Positions 55,098 through 64,000 of a stretch of DNA of 64,000 nucleotides are shown here, in pieces. Origin of the DNA: Roseovarius arcticus (GTDB lineage Bacteria > Pseudomonadota > Alphaproteobacteria > Rhodobacterales > Rhodobacteraceae); contig NZ_SZZN01000001.1 of NCBI RefSeq assembly GCF_006125015.1, forward strand, positions 1,798,001 to 1,862,000. Direction: 5' to 3'. Position 1 is the first letter of the stretch; every line of letters starts with the position of its first letter. A model generated the notes under the pieces. That model saw only the letters and a list, made by a program, of their open reading frames with translations. It made no database searches and had not been told where the DNA came from. The translations under genes were made by a program, and so were the position numbers.

Positions 55098-56621
55098 CTA
55101 TTGGCGCGCTGCCCGCGCGATTTTGCGTCTGTGCAGCCCTGCGGGCACGATAACGGCCAGCAACAGCAGAAACAGCGCGGGCAGATCACCGCTGCGGGAA
55201 TAAAGCGTCGGGGTGCCCGGCGGCGGCAGGGGGGCGTCCAGGTAGCCAGCCTCGCCCAGCGGGATCTGTGCGGTGATGCGCCCGGCAGCGTCGATCATCG
55301 CCGAAACGCCGGTATTGGCCGCGCGGATCATAGGCAGCCCCTGCTCGGCGCTGCGCAGACGTGCCTGCGCCAGGTGCTGATACGGGCCAGATACCTGCCC
55401 GAACCAGGCATCGTTGGTGATGAGCAGCAGGAAATCCGCGCGCCCCGGCGCCTCTGCCACATCGCGGGCAAAGACGCCCTCATAACAGATCAGCGGCAGC
55501 GCGCGGCCCAGTGCGCCCATGTCGATGACTTGCGGCCCCGGCCCCGCCGAATAGCCATAGCCACCCTGCTGCGCGAGGCCGCGTATACCAAAGCGCGCCA
55601 GAAAGTTGCCCATCGGCATGTATTCCCCAAAGGGCACCAGATGATGCTTGTCGTATAGCGCGGCGCGGCGTCCCTGTCCGTCCAGCACGATCAGCGAATT
55701 GTAGTAGCGCGCATCGTCCGCGCGCTGCACGCCAAGGACAACAGGCGTGCCGCGCGCGGCGCCTGCAACTTGCGCCAGTACCGCATCTGCTTGGTTCAAC
55801 ATCACAGGTAGCGCAGTTTCGGGCCACACGATCAGATCGGGCGGCGCATCTGCAGCGGTAAACGCCATCTGGCGGTCAAAGTGGAAGGCCATCCATTCGC
55901 GGTCCCACTTTTGATTCTGCGGCACATTTGGCTGAACGAGGCGCACGATTGGAGCGTCCTCGGGCATCTCCGGCGCTTGCGCGACGAACGGCCCGGCTGC
56001 GTACAGGGCGGCGATAGCGGCCAGCGCCGATGCGCCTAACATCCGGCGGCCCAGCACCAGATGCCATAGCCCTGCCCCCGCGATCAGCATCGCAAAAGTC
56101 AGCGGCAGCGCACCACCAATCGCCGCCCAATGCAGCATGGGCGTAAAGATCCAGCCATGCCCCGGCTGCGCCCACGGAAACCCGGTAAAGAGCCAGCCGC
56201 GCAGCGCCTCGGACAGCGTGAGCATAGCAGCCCAGACCAGCGCATTGCCCTGAACCGCACGCGCTGCCATCTGCGCGCCCGCCCAGAATAGGGCAAAGCC
56301 AACCGAGACGAGGATCAGCGCGAAAGGCGCCATCCAGCCGTGGCGCGGGGCGTCGATCAAAAACGGCTCAACGATCCAGCTAAGCGCGACGGCGAAATAC
56401 CCGGCCCCGCCTGCAAGCCCGATCCAGCCGGCACGGCGCACGGACCCCGCCGATAGGTGGCACGCAAAAAGGCCCGCAAACGCCAGTACCGACAGCGGCC
56501 ATAGCGACCAGGGCGCCTGCCCCAGCGCGGCCACCGCACCCAGCGCGAAAACAATGAGCGCGGCGAGCCACAAAGGCCGCCTGCCCAGCCACGCGGCAGG
56601 CGCGGCGTCTAAATCAGGCAT
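55098..56621 (-). CDS. lnt: Apolipoprotein N-acyltransferase
   Basis: This 507-residue inner-membrane enzyme adds the third acyl chain to lipoproteins. About six N-terminal helices (residues 15-210) precede a nitrilase-like domain with catalytic Glu in WPETALPVML, Lys in YDKHHLVPFGEYMP and Cys in LICYEGVFARDVA. One more helix closes the protein near the C-terminus. Its start overlaps the end of corC by 8 bases, so the two are coupled. Confidence 0.95.
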   Translation of the reverse strand: MPDLDAAPAAWLGRRPLWLAALIVFALGAVAALGQAPWSLWPLSVLAFAGLFACHLSAGSVRRAGWIGLAGGAGYFAVALSWIVEPFLIDAPRHGWMAPFALILVSVGFALFWAGAQMAARAVQGNALVWAAMLTLSEALRGWLFTGFPWAQPGHGWIFTPMLHWAAIGGALPLTFAMLIAGAGLWHLVLGRRMLGASALAAIAALYAAGPFVAQAPEMPEDAPIVRLVQPNVPQNQKWDREWMAFHFDRQMAFTAADAPPDLIVWPETALPVMLNQADAVLAQVAGAARGTPVVLGVQRADDARYYNSLIVLDGQGRRAALYDKHHLVPFGEYMPMGNFLARFGIRGLAQQGGYGYSAGPGPQVIDMGALGRALPLICYEGVFARDVAEAPGRADFLLLITNDAWFGQVSGPYQHLAQARLRSAEQGLPMIRAANTGVSAMIDAAGRITAQIPLGEAGYLDAPLPPPGTPTLYSRSGDLPALFLLLLAVIVPAGLHRRKIARAARQ

Positions 56622-57531
56622 GTGCCCCGGCGTAGGGAACGCGCACGCGCAGGCGCTTGATCCGGCGCGGATCGGCCTCGATCACTTCGAATACCGTTCC
56701 GCCCGGATGCTCGACCACCTCGCCGCGCACCGGGACGCGGCCCAGCAGCATGAAAACCAGCCCGCCCAGCGTGTCGATCTCTTCCTCGTCGACATCATCC
56801 ACATCGGTCAGCGATTGGCCAATCTGGGCCTCAAACTCCTCCAGCGGGGTCTTGGCCAGCGCGATGTAGCAGCCCGGCTTTTCCTCGGTCCAGTAGTCAT
56901 CCTCGCCGATGTCATGCTCGTCCTCGATCTCGCCCAGCACCTGCTCGATCAGGTCCTCGATCGTCACAAGGCCGTCGACGCCGCCGTATTCATCAATAAC
57001 CAGCGCCATATGCCGCCGGTCGCTCTGCATCTTTTGCAACAGCACACCGATCCGCATGGAGGGCGGCACATATAGCAGCGGGCGCAGCATATCTGCCAGC
57101 GAGAACGCGTCCTCAGCGTCGCCGTTAAAGCCGTGGCGCAGTGCGAAATCCTTGAGGTGGACGAACCCAATGGGCGTATCCAGCGTGCCCTCATAAACAG
57201 GCAGGCGGGTCATGCCGCTGTCGCGAAAGACATGCACCAGCTCGCCTTGGGTGATGGTCGACGGGATGGAGACGATATCAGCCTTGGGGATGGCTACATC
57301 CTCGACCACCTTGTCGCGCAAATTAATCAGGCCGCGCGCGCCTCGAGCCTGCGACTCGACAGCATCGTGATCTACGACATCTTCTTGATCACTTGAGGAA
57401 AACGCTCCGAAGATGCGCCGGAAAAAGCCGTTGTTCTCCTCGTCCTCCTCAACCCGTTCGAGCTGCGCGCCAAGCGCTGCACTAGAGGAGCTTTCCGACA
57501 TACTATCGGGATCATCGCGACTGTCTTCCAT
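56614..57531 (-). CDS. corC: CorC-type CBS domain protein (hemolysin-family)
   Basis: This soluble protein of about 305 residues has two CBS domains (about residues 75-190: TRLPVYEGTLDTPIGFVHLKD, VIDEYGGVDGLVTIEDLIEQ) and a C-terminal CorC_HlyC domain (VFEVIEADPRRIKRLRV). CorC is linked to Mg2+ and Co2+ efflux. Unlike the paralog at 24700, it has no membrane domain. The start is unsure: ATG 57531 has CGGAA upstream, and ATG 57552 would add seven residues. Confidence 0.92.
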   Translation of the reverse strand: MEDSRDDPDSMSESSSSAALGAQLERVEEDEENNGFFRRIFGAFSSSDQEDVVDHDAVESQARGARGLINLRDKVVEDVAIPKADIVSIPSTITQGELVHVFRDSGMTRLPVYEGTLDTPIGFVHLKDFALRHGFNGDAEDAFSLADMLRPLLYVPPSMRIGVLLQKMQSDRRHMALVIDEYGGVDGLVTIEDLIEQVLGEIEDEHDIGEDDYWTEEKPGCYIALAKTPLEEFEAQIGQSLTDVDDVDEEEIDTLGGLVFMLLGRVPVRGEVVEHPGGTVFEVIEADPRRIKRLRVRVPYAGAHA

Positions 57532-57588
57532 TTTTCCGTTATCCAAATACATTTACATGCCTGCACGTAGGGGCGCGGGCCTATGAGA

Positions 57589-58077
57589 TCAATATGGGTC
57601 AGCTATGCCCAGTTTGCCAAGGATGGCAACCTCGCATGCCTCCATCAGCGTGGCATCGGGGTCACGCACATGGTCATAGCCCAATAGATGCAGCACCGCA
57701 TGAACGATCAGATGCGCAGTGTGATCGGCCAGCGGTTTTTCGCCCGCCTCCGCCTCGGCGGCGCAGGTGCCATAGGCGATGGCGATATCGCCCAATTCTC
57801 GATCATCGCCGGGACGTGGCGGCGCGGGCATATCGCCGGCACGGTCTGCGCCGCGCTCAACACTGGGCCAGCTAAGCACATTTGTCGGTTGCGGTTTGCC
57901 GCGGAAATCCTCGTTCAGCGCAGCAATGCGCGCGTCATTGCAGGCCAGCAGGCTAATCTCAAAATCAGCCGAATTAAGCCCCAGATGCGCCAATGTCGCC
58001 TCTGCTGCGCGCGTCGCCAGCGCATCGAGGTCCAGCGTGCGCCAGCGGGCCTCTTCGATCATGACGTCAATCAGCAT
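57589..58077 (-). CDS. ybeY: Endoribonuclease YbeY
   Basis: This 162-residue zinc-dependent RNase acts in 16S rRNA 3' maturation and ribosome quality control. The metal motif HAVLHLLGYDH (HxxxHxxxxxH) is near residue 128. Standard order in bacteria places it after phoH and before corC, as here (24 bases after phoH). ATG 58077 is preceded by AGGG; ATG 58062 is an alternative start. Confidence 0.94.
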   Translation of the reverse strand: MLIDVMIEEARWRTLDLDALATRAAEATLAHLGLNSADFEISLLACNDARIAALNEDFRGKPQPTNVLSWPSVERGADRAGDMPAPPRPGDDRELGDIAIAYGTCAAEAEAGEKPLADHTAHLIVHAVLHLLGYDHVRDPDATLMEACEVAILGKLGIADPY

Positions 58078-58101
58078 CGGGTGCCCTGCGGTGTGCCTAG
58101 C

Positions 58102-59106
58102 TTAACCATCAGCTTCATACGCCTCGATGATGGCGGCAACCAGCGGGTGACGCACCACATCCTTGGAGGTGAAGTAATTGAACCCGATTTTTGGGATCGT
58201 GCTGAGCAACCGCTCGGCGTCATGCAGGCCCGAGGGGACGCCGCGCGGCAGGTCGATCTGGGTGCGGTCCCCGGTCACCACCATACGGCTGCCTTGGCCC
58301 AAACGGGTCAGAAACATCTTCATCTGCATAGTCGTGGCATTCTGCGCCTCGTCCAGAACGACGAACGCGCGGGACAGCGTGCGGCCCCGCATAAAGGCCA
58401 GCGGAGCGATCTCGATCTTTTTGTCCTCAATCAGCTTGGCCAGCTGCTTGCCCGGCAGAAAATCGTTCAGCGCATCATAGAGCGGCTGCATGTAGGGATC
58501 GACCTTGTCCTTCATGTCGCCGGGCAGATAGCCCAGCTTCTCACCCGCCTCGACCGCGGGGCGCGAAAGGATGATCTTGTCCACGTGACCTTCGATGAAC
58601 ATCGAAACGCCAACGGCGACGGCCAGATACGTCTTGCCCGTGCCTGCAGGGCCGATGCCAAAGGCAAGCTCCTTCTCGAAAAGAGACTGCACATAGGCCT
58701 TTTGCGCCTCTGTGCGCGGCTCGACTAGCTTCTTGCGGGTCTTGATCTCGACGCGGCCGCCCTTGAACATTTCCAGTTGGTGGTCGACATCAGGCGCTGC
58801 GCCGGTGCCGGAGCCCATGCGCAGTTCGCGATCAATATCACCGTCGGTGACTTCTTTGCCACCTTCGAGCCGCAGATAGAGCGATTTCAAAACCTGCACT
58901 GCGTCTGCAACCTCTGCCTCGTCGCCATGCACGGCCAGCAGGTTGCCGCGCCGCAGGATTTGCACGCTCAGGGCATTCTCGATCTTGGCCAGATGGCGGT
59001 CATGTTCGCCGCACAGGTCGATCAGCAGGATGTTGTCGGGGAATTCGACGGTCTGCTGATGCAGATCGCCGTCTTGGGGGGCGCCGGGCGCGTTCGTGCT
59101 GGCCAA
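58102..59106 (-). CDS. phoH: PhoH-family ATPase
   Basis: This 334-residue PhoH/PhoL protein has an N-terminal KH-like region, then the P-loop GPAGTGKTYLAVAVG (near residue 158), Walker B VVLDEAQNATTMQMK and VVTGDRTQIDLPRG. It is a cytoplasmic ATPase tied to RNA metabolism through its partner ybeY, encoded next. The gene starts at a TTG (59106) with CCGGAG eight bases upstream; no better ATG fits. Confidence 0.93.
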   Translation of the reverse strand: MASTNAPGAPQDGDLHQQTVEFPDNILLIDLCGEHDRHLAKIENALSVQILRRGNLLAVHGDEAEVADAVQVLKSLYLRLEGGKEVTDGDIDRELRMGSGTGAAPDVDHQLEMFKGGRVEIKTRKKLVEPRTEAQKAYVQSLFEKELAFGIGPAGTGKTYLAVAVGVSMFIEGHVDKIILSRPAVEAGEKLGYLPGDMKDKVDPYMQPLYDALNDFLPGKQLAKLIEDKKIEIAPLAFMRGRTLSRAFVVLDEAQNATTMQMKMFLTRLGQGSRMVVTGDRTQIDLPRGVPSGLHDAERLLSTIPKIGFNYFTSKDVVRHPLVAAIIEAYEADG

Positions 59107-59226
59107 TAAAGTCTCCGGTATGCGTGAGGTGCGGACGTATCACGGCAATGGTGCCAACTTGGAGCGCTGCGTGCAAGGCGTGATGCGCGTGCTGCGGCGT
59201 GAAACCGCGGAAAGTGTCCTGATAAA

Positions 59227-59259
59227 GGAAAAAGACCGCGCGCCGTGTGGCGCGCGGTC
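59227..59259 (-). terminator. Strong terminator after the lipoprotein gene
   Basis: The perfect 11-bp stem GACCGCGCGCC/GGCGCGCGGTC has a GTGT/ACAC loop. On the minus strand it is followed by TTTTTCC, a good rho-independent form. It ends the OmpA-lipoprotein unit before phoH. Confidence 0.85.
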
Positions 59260-59284
59260 CTGTCCAATTACCTTGCAGGTCCGG

Positions 59285-59584
59285 TCAGATAGGATCGACG
59301 ACAGGCGAGCCACCTTTATAGGCGCCAGTCGCCGTATTCGGCGGTGCAGTGCCCGAGCAGACAGGCTTGCCATATTTGTCGAGACGCGCGGACAGATAAC
59401 CTTCGACGCCGTCGTCGATGATCCAGTGATCGCAGCCATTGGGATCGATCCAGACACCTGCCTTGAGCTGGCTCAGATGTTTGGCGTCGAAACCGCGATC
59501 GACAGTCTTGTTCTTTTTGGGCACATCGCAGGCCGCGAGGGCAAGCGCGGCGCACAGAACGGTGACAATTTTAACGCTTTTCAT
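59285..59584 (-). CDS. Small lipoprotein sharing a domain with the adjacent OmpA-family protein
   Basis: This 99-residue protein starts MKSVKIVTVLCAALALAAC, a signal with lipobox LAAC. The mature part carries GVWIDPNGCDHWIIDDGVEG and GKPVCSG. The same pattern (WVDPDGCEHWVMDDGTEG, then GIPVCRR) is found in the upstream OmpA-family protein. The two Cys could form a disulfide. I do not know the family. The start is 12 bases after the upstream gene, so they are one operon. Confidence 0.72.
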   Translation of the reverse strand: MKSVKIVTVLCAALALAACDVPKKNKTVDRGFDAKHLSQLKAGVWIDPNGCDHWIIDDGVEGYLSARLDKYGKPVCSGTAPPNTATGAYKGGSPVVDPI

Positions 59585-59596
59585 TGATCACTCCCC

Positions 59597-60184
59597 TCAG
59601 CGGATGCAGATGATTTCGACGCGGCGGTTCTGTTGCATTCCGCCTGCCGTCTTGTTGGACGCCTTTGGCATTCGCTCGCCGTAGCCGCGCACATCGGCGA
59701 TGCGCACACCGCTTTGTTGTGCGAGACGCGCGACCGAATTGGCCCGGCGCAGCGACAGGTTCATGTTGTACTCATCTGAGGCGCGGCTGTCGGTGTGCCC
59801 GGTGATGATGTACGAAACAGCACCCGTCTGGCGAAAGAAGTTCACCAGATGCTGGCGTCCGCGCGCATTAATATTCGCGCTGTCAGTGTTGAAAAGCTGA
59901 TCGCTGTTCATCACGCCGCAGACATTGCCCCGGCGGCAGACCGGAATACCCTGGCGGTTCGTGTGCGGCGACATATAGCCTTCGGTGCCGTCGTCCATGA
60001 CCCAGTGCTCGCACCCGTCCGGATCAACCCAGATTGTCGGAATATATCTCTCGCCCACAACGGTCTGCTGGGCGATAGCAGCGCCCCCCGTCATAGCGCC
60101 CGTCACTGCGACAGCCCCGCCCAAAGTGATGGCAGCGCATGCGCCCATCACCTTGCGGACCGACCTTTTGAGTCTTTCCGTCAC
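59597..60184 (-). CDS. OmpA-family outer-membrane/peptidoglycan-binding protein
   Basis: This 195-residue protein has a signal peptide ending near AAIAQQ, then a short domain WVDPDGCEHWVMDDGTEG with a Cys pair, then an OmpA C-terminal domain (FFRQTGAVSYIITGHTDSRA, YNMNLSLRRANSVARL, RGYGERMP, QQNRRVEIICIR) that binds peptidoglycan. There is no beta-barrel. GTG 60184 with AAAAGGA nine bases ahead is the best start. It is co-transcribed with the small lipoprotein that repeats its middle domain. Confidence 0.85.
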   Translation of the reverse strand: MTERLKRSVRKVMGACAAITLGGAVAVTGAMTGGAAIAQQTVVGERYIPTIWVDPDGCEHWVMDDGTEGYMSPHTNRQGIPVCRRGNVCGVMNSDQLFNTDSANINARGRQHLVNFFRQTGAVSYIITGHTDSRASDEYNMNLSLRRANSVARLAQQSGVRIADVRGYGERMPKASNKTAGGMQQNRRVEIICIR

Positions 60185-60411
60185 TACCAAATTCCTTTTG
60201 CTGTTCCCCCATTTGAGAGATGCCGAAAAAGTGCATCCCTCAAACACTTGATATTCATAAGACCTTAGCAGCTTTGCCAGTCTTGTGAAGTATAAATGAG
60301 GCGCGAGTCAGCGCTGTGGGGCTAAGTATCGTGGGTCTGGGTAACAGGGCGCACCACATGCTGGGGGTAGGCCCGAAGCGGCGGCATCGTCCGATTCGCG
60401 CCCGCACATCC

Positions 60412-61734
60412 TCAGATCAGTACGCCGCCCAGCGAATTAGTGACCGATTCCGCCACGCGCACGCGCACCATATCGCCGGGCGCGGCGTCCGGCGCGGTGA
60501 CATGCACCGCGTGCAGATACTGCGACTTGCCCACCATCTGGCCCGGCTGGCGCCCTGCCCGCTCTAGCAGCACGTCTAACTCGCGGCCGACCATGCTCTC
60601 TTGGATCTCGCGTTGCTGGCCGGTCAGAAGGGTTTGCAGGCGGTGCAGGCGGTCGCTGGCCTCATCTGCGTCCACTTGCGCGCGCTCTGCGGCGGGGGTG
60701 CCGGGGCGGGTAGAGTATTTGAACGAATAGGCCTGACCGTACCGGACCTCCTCGATCAGCTGCAGGGTGGCGCGGAAGTCCTCTTCCGTCTCCTCGGGGA
60801 AGCCAACGATGAAATCGCCCGACAGCAGCAGATCGGGCCGCGCGGCGCGAATACGCTCAATCAGGCGGATATAGCTATCGGCGGTATGGCTGCGATTCAT
60901 CCGTTTCAGGATGCGGTCGCTGCCCGACTGCACCGGCAGATGCAGGTATGGCATCAGCTTGGCGCAATCTCTGTGTGCCTCAATCAGGTCATCGGCCATG
61001 TCGTTGGGGTGGCTGGTGGTAAACCTTATGCGTTCCAGGCCGTCCACCTCGGCCAAGGCCCAGATCAGTTGCGCCAGTGTCCAGTCGCCGCCCTTTGGGC
61101 CCGCGCCATGGTAGGCATTGACGTTCTGGCCCAGCAAAGTGATCTCGCGCACACCGCGCTCAACCAGATCATTGGCCTCGTCGATGATGCGCTGCGCGGG
61201 GCGGCTAAATTCGGCGCCGCGCGTATACGGCACGACGCAAAAGGCGCAGAACTTGTCGCAGCCCTCTTGCACGGTCAAGAACGCCGCTGGTGCGCGCCGG
61301 GCCTTGGGGCGGCTTTTCAACAGCTCGAATTTGTCCTCTTCGGGGAAATCTGTGTCCAGCGCGGTGCCGCCTGCGCGCACCTTCGCTTCCATCTCGGGCA
61401 GGCGGTGATAGCTTTGCGGGCCGACCACCAGATCGACCAGCGGCTGGCGGCGCATAATCTCGGCGCCCTCGGCCTGCGCGACGCAGCCTGCGACACCGAT
61501 CTTCAGATCGGGATTGGCATCCTTGAGGCCTCGAAACCGGCCCAGCTCGGAATACACCTTTTCGGCGGCCTTCTCGCGGATGTGGCAGGTATTCAGCAAG
61601 ATCATGTCGGCTTCGGCGGGCGTTGCCACTTCGGTATAGCCCGCACCGCCCATGGCCTCGGCCATACGCTCGCTGTCATACACGTTCATCTGACATCCAT
61701 AAGTCTTGATGTAGAGCTTCTTGGGCTCTGCCAT
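60412..61734 (-). CDS. miaB: tRNA-2-methylthio-N6-dimethylallyladenosine synthase
   Basis: This 440-residue radical SAM methylthiotransferase makes ms2i6A37 in tRNA. The N-terminal UPF0004 domain has [17 protein letters not shown], followed by the radical SAM cluster [16 protein letters not shown] and a C-terminal TRAM domain. GGAGGG lies 8 bases before ATG 61734. In most Rhodobacterales it sits upstream of phoH, as here, with the OmpA-lipoprotein pair inserted between. Confidence 0.96.
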   Translation of the reverse strand: MAEPKKLYIKTYGCQMNVYDSERMAEAMGGAGYTEVATPAEADMILLNTCHIREKAAEKVYSELGRFRGLKDANPDLKIGVAGCVAQAEGAEIMRRQPLVDLVVGPQSYHRLPEMEAKVRAGGTALDTDFPEEDKFELLKSRPKARRAPAAFLTVQEGCDKFCAFCVVPYTRGAEFSRPAQRIIDEANDLVERGVREITLLGQNVNAYHGAGPKGGDWTLAQLIWALAEVDGLERIRFTTSHPNDMADDLIEAHRDCAKLMPYLHLPVQSGSDRILKRMNRSHTADSYIRLIERIRAARPDLLLSGDFIVGFPEETEEDFRATLQLIEEVRYGQAYSFKYSTRPGTPAAERAQVDADEASDRLHRLQTLLTGQQREIQESMVGRELDVLLERAGRQPGQMVGKSQYLHAVHVTAPDAAPGDMVRVRVAESVTNSLGGVLI

Positions 61735-61846
61735 GTTCGGCCCTCCGCATATACCGACGTGATGATGGCTGCCTATATCATAGCGGGCACGGCTTGCAAT
61801 GCGCGGCGAATTGACCGACTTTGTTGGAAAAAGACGAAAGAGCGGA

Positions 61847-62716
61847 ATGCATCATACATCAGTGCAGGATCTATGCGCAAAAGGCGTGGCATCCTTGGCC
61901 AAGGGACCTATCGCCGCAATCTTTGCCGAGGATGAGGTAGAGTTGGATACAACCCTGCGCCATCACCTTAGCCTCGGCTTCACCTCTGTCATTGCGTTCA
62001 TGCCGACCAGTTTCGCACTGCCCGGCGACGTCACGGCCCAAGTGGTCCGCGTCGATCACGACGTCGCGGATGGCGGGCATGTGGAGGCCGTCAATGCGAT
62101 GATTGCGGCGGCGCCTGCGGGCACGTGGATGTACTACTGCTACAACGCCGAATACCTATTTTATCCGTTCTGCGAGACACGCAGCATCGGCGAAATGCTG
62201 ACCTATCACGGGGAAGAGCGGCGTGATGCAATGCTTACCTACGTCGTCGACGTATATGCCGGCGATCTGGACAAACATCCCAGTGCCGTCACGCTGGAGG
62301 ACGCATGGCTGGACAAGTCGGGCTATTATGCCCTCGCCCGCGTGAACGGCGACGAGCACGCGCATCCAAAGGACAGGCAGCTCGATTTTTATGGCGGCCT
62401 GCGCTGGCGATATGAAGAGCATATTCCCGCCCCGCGCCGCAACATCGACCGCATAGCGATCTTCCGCACCAAAGATGGGCTGAAGTTGTTGGAGGGCCAT
62501 GTTTTCAACGATGAGGAATACAACACCTATGCCTGCCCGTGGCATAACAATCTGACCGCCGCCATCGCGTCGTTTCGCACTGCCAAGGCGCTAAAGCGCA
62601 ATCCCGGCTCGACCTTTGATATCGCCACGTTCAAGTGGCATAACTCGGCCCAGTTCGAGTGGCACTCGCGTCAACTGTTGGATCTGGGCCTGATGGAGCC
62701 GGGCCAATGGTTTTGA
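61847..62716 (+). CDS. Glycosyltransferase-like protein with altered DxD region
   Basis: This 289-residue protein resembles the GT 2-like protein at 51861 in its layout. Where that protein has HIDVDEFLYP, this one has [16 protein letters not shown], with no DxD. The C-terminal half has [19 protein letters not shown], matching KIFVRTGQDGISLRIHNAF. It may have lost glycosyltransferase activity or use another metal site. The start at 61847 is preferred over 61799 because the leader lacks family features. The gene diverges from miaB and converges on fabI. Confidence 0.6.
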   Translation: MHHTSVQDLCAKGVASLAKGPIAAIFAEDEVELDTTLRHHLSLGFTSVIAFMPTSFALPGDVTAQVVRVDHDVADGGHVEAVNAMIAAAPAGTWMYYCYNAEYLFYPFCETRSIGEMLTYHGEERRDAMLTYVVDVYAGDLDKHPSAVTLEDAWLDKSGYYALARVNGDEHAHPKDRQLDFYGGLRWRYEEHIPAPRRNIDRIAIFRTKDGLKLLEGHVFNDEEYNTYACPWHNNLTAAIASFRTAKALKRNPGSTFDIATFKWHNSAQFEWHSRQLLDLGLMEPGQWF

Positions 62717-62760
62717 CGCCGTTGGTTTGAGCTAAAAGTACCAGCAGCGCATCGCTCAGA

Positions 62761-63579
62761 TCAAAGGTTGTCCGCCTGCGGCATGCCCAAGACGTGGAAA
62801 CCGCCATCGACATGGATAATCTCGCCCGTGGTGCAAGCGCCCGCGTCCGAGGCAAGGTATACTGCCGTGCCGCCGACCGCCTCCAGCGTCGCATTTTCGC
62901 GCAAGGGCGCGTTCATGCCGGTGTGTTTGTAGGTACGCCGCGCGCCCCCAATGGCGGCGCCGGCCAGCGTCTTCATCGGGCCGGGGGATATAGCGTTGAC
63001 GCGAATACCGTCGGGGCCAAGGTCATTGGCCAGATAGCGCGTGGCCGACTCAAGTGCGGCTTTGGCCACGCCCATGACGTTGTAGCTGGGCACCACGCGG
63101 TTGCTACCCTGATAGGTCAGCGTCAGCAGCGTGCCGCCATTGTCGCGCATCAGCGGATGCGCGCGTCGCGCCACGTCGATAAAGCTATAGCACGAGATAT
63201 CGAGCGAGTGTTTGAAGTTCGCCCGGCTGGTGTTCAGAATTCGGCCCGTCAATTCTGATTTATCTGAAAAAGCAATGGCATGCACGACGAAGTCAATGCT
63301 AGGCCAGCGCTTACCCAGCGCATCAAACGCCGCATCCAGCGAGGCGTCGTCGGTCACATCCACATCAACCATGAAGTCAGACCCGACCGACGCGGCCAAC
63401 GGCTCCAGCCGCTTGCCGAACGCTTCGCCCTGATAGCTAAACGCCAGTTCCGCGCCCGCAGCATGCATCGCCCTTGCGATGCCCCACGCGATTGAACGGT
63501 CATTGGCAACGCCCATGATAAGCCCGCGTTTGCCCTGCATAGGCAGGGTTGCGGTCGGCTGGTCGGGTGTCTGTGTCAT
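62761..63579 (-). CDS. fabI: Enoyl-ACP reductase FabI
   Basis: This 272-residue short-chain dehydrogenase-type enzyme reduces enoyl-ACP in fatty acid synthesis. Cofactor binding is IMGVANDRSIAWGIARAM. The catalytic Tyr-x6-Lys is SYNVMGVAKAALE. VHAIAFSDKSELTG and GIRVNAISPGPMKTLA are FabI-type, not FabL or FabV. It lies 6 bases after fabB on the same strand, as is usual in Rhodobacteraceae (fabA-fabB-fabI). Confidence 0.96.
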   Translation of the reverse strand: MTQTPDQPTATLPMQGKRGLIMGVANDRSIAWGIARAMHAAGAELAFSYQGEAFGKRLEPLAASVGSDFMVDVDVTDDASLDAAFDALGKRWPSIDFVVHAIAFSDKSELTGRILNTSRANFKHSLDISCYSFIDVARRAHPLMRDNGGTLLTLTYQGSNRVVPSYNVMGVAKAALESATRYLANDLGPDGIRVNAISPGPMKTLAGAAIGGARRTYKHTGMNAPLRENATLEAVGGTAVYLASDAGACTTGEIIHVDGGFHVLGMPQADNL

Positions 63580-63585
63580 GCGCGC

Positions 63586-64000
63586 CTATCCGTGAAATTT
63601 GCTAAGCAGCATCGAGCCGTTGGTGCCGCCGAAGCCGAAAGAGTTGGTCATCACCGTATCAAGGCCTGCGTTATCGACGCGGACCGTCGCAACCTCGGCG
63701 GGGTCCAGCGCCGGATCCAGCGTTTCGACATTGATTGATGGGATGATAAAATCGTTCTCCAGCGCCAGCAGGCAATAGATCGCCTCCTGCGCGCCAGTTG
63801 CGCCCTGACTGTGGCCCGTCATTGACTTGGTCGAACTGATTGGCGGTGTGGACCCCTGCCCGAAGACGCGGCGCACCGCCTCGACCTCTCCCACGTCGCC
63901 GACGGGTGTCGAAGTGCCATGCGCGTTGATATAGCTGACCTTGCGACCCTCGCCCAGCGTGCGCAGCGCGCCGCGCATTGCCCGCTCGCCGCCTTCGCCC
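63586..64000 (-). CDS. fabB: Beta-ketoacyl-ACP synthase, C-terminal part, cut by window edge
   Basis: The frame stays open to the last base of the window. The visible 138 residues are the C-terminal end of a KAS I/II condensing enzyme: YINAHGTSTPVGD with one catalytic His, TKSMTGHSQGATGAQEA with the second His and Lys, and the closing NSFGFGGTNGSMLLSKF. fabB is favoured over fabF because it precedes fabI. The nucleophile Cys lies beyond the window. Confidence 0.93.
   Translation of the reverse strand, partial: GEGGERAMRGALRTLGEGRKVSYINAHGTSTPVGDVGEVEAVRRVFGQGSTPPISSTKSMTGHSQGATGAQEAIYCLLALENDFIIPSINVETLDPALDPAEVATVRVDNAGLDTVMTNSFGFGGTNGSMLLSKFHG

Noticed and set aside
60601..61935. A 444-codon open frame antisense to miaB
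   Set aside because: Lies over a conserved gene, with a translation that has no recognisable domain.

Overview
This window is GC-rich chromosomal DNA from an alphaproteobacterium, almost certainly a Roseobacter-group member of the Rhodobacterales. The evidence is consistent across it: a Mur-type Fur regulator, an alphaproteobacterial SspB, a DksA with a reduced zinc finger, a DUF1476 ATPase zeta subunit, an RNase E ending in GWWSLGR, a SAM/SAH-type riboswitch ahead of metK, a GTTC-N7-GTTC LexA box, and the order phoH-ybeY-corC-lnt-metK-trmB. I see no rRNA, tRNA, CRISPR array, insertion sequence, prophage or replication origin. All genes look intact except the two cut by the window edges (chrA on the left, fabB on the right).

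1-10 kb: 3' part of chrA, sspB, fumC coupled to DUF4169 and ribbon-helix-helix small genes, a GNAT acetyltransferase, selO, a CPA1 Na+/H+ antiporter, a DEAD-box helicase, a Mur/Fur regulator and a flavin monooxygenase. 10-24 kb: dksA; a MoxR ATPase, DUF2927 lipoprotein, small membrane protein and VWA (CoxE-like) group; a ClpP-fold periplasmic protein coupled to a coiled-coil membrane protein; racemase-anmK diverging from tyrS; aroK-aroB diverging from a small membrane protein, a secreted unknown and xerD.

24-38 kb: a CNNM/CorC-type protein, a PiT phosphate transporter whose Shine-Dalgarno sequence is folded into a hairpin, two paralogous dimethylglycine/sarcosine dehydrogenase-like genes on either side of a DUF2254 gene, each with the same GCGAC-N7-GTCGC palindrome at the same distance upstream, an alpha/beta hydrolase coupled to a cytochrome P450, ccdA and tusA. 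38-47 kb: rne with a long leader, dctBD (DctD lacks the sigma-54 contact loop), purQ-purS-purC, and the ATP synthase zeta subunit.

47-64 kb: three pieces of what looks like a split cobalamin-dependent methionine synthase (homocysteine methyltransferase, corrinoid protein, DUF1638), interrupted by a radical-SAM photoproduct-lyase-like gene with a LexA box inside its promoter; then grxD/bolA, a glycosyltransferase, the trmB-metK-lnt-corC-ybeY-phoH cluster, a lipoprotein and an OmpA-family protein that share a small domain, miaB, a second glycosyltransferase-like gene, and fabI-fabB.

Most of the window is core metabolism. Points most worth following are the riboswitch, the paired operators at the two dehydrogenases, the split methionine synthase, the LexA-controlled radical-SAM gene, the altered DctD, and several conserved-looking pairs of unknown function. 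Functions come from reading motifs; no database search was run.
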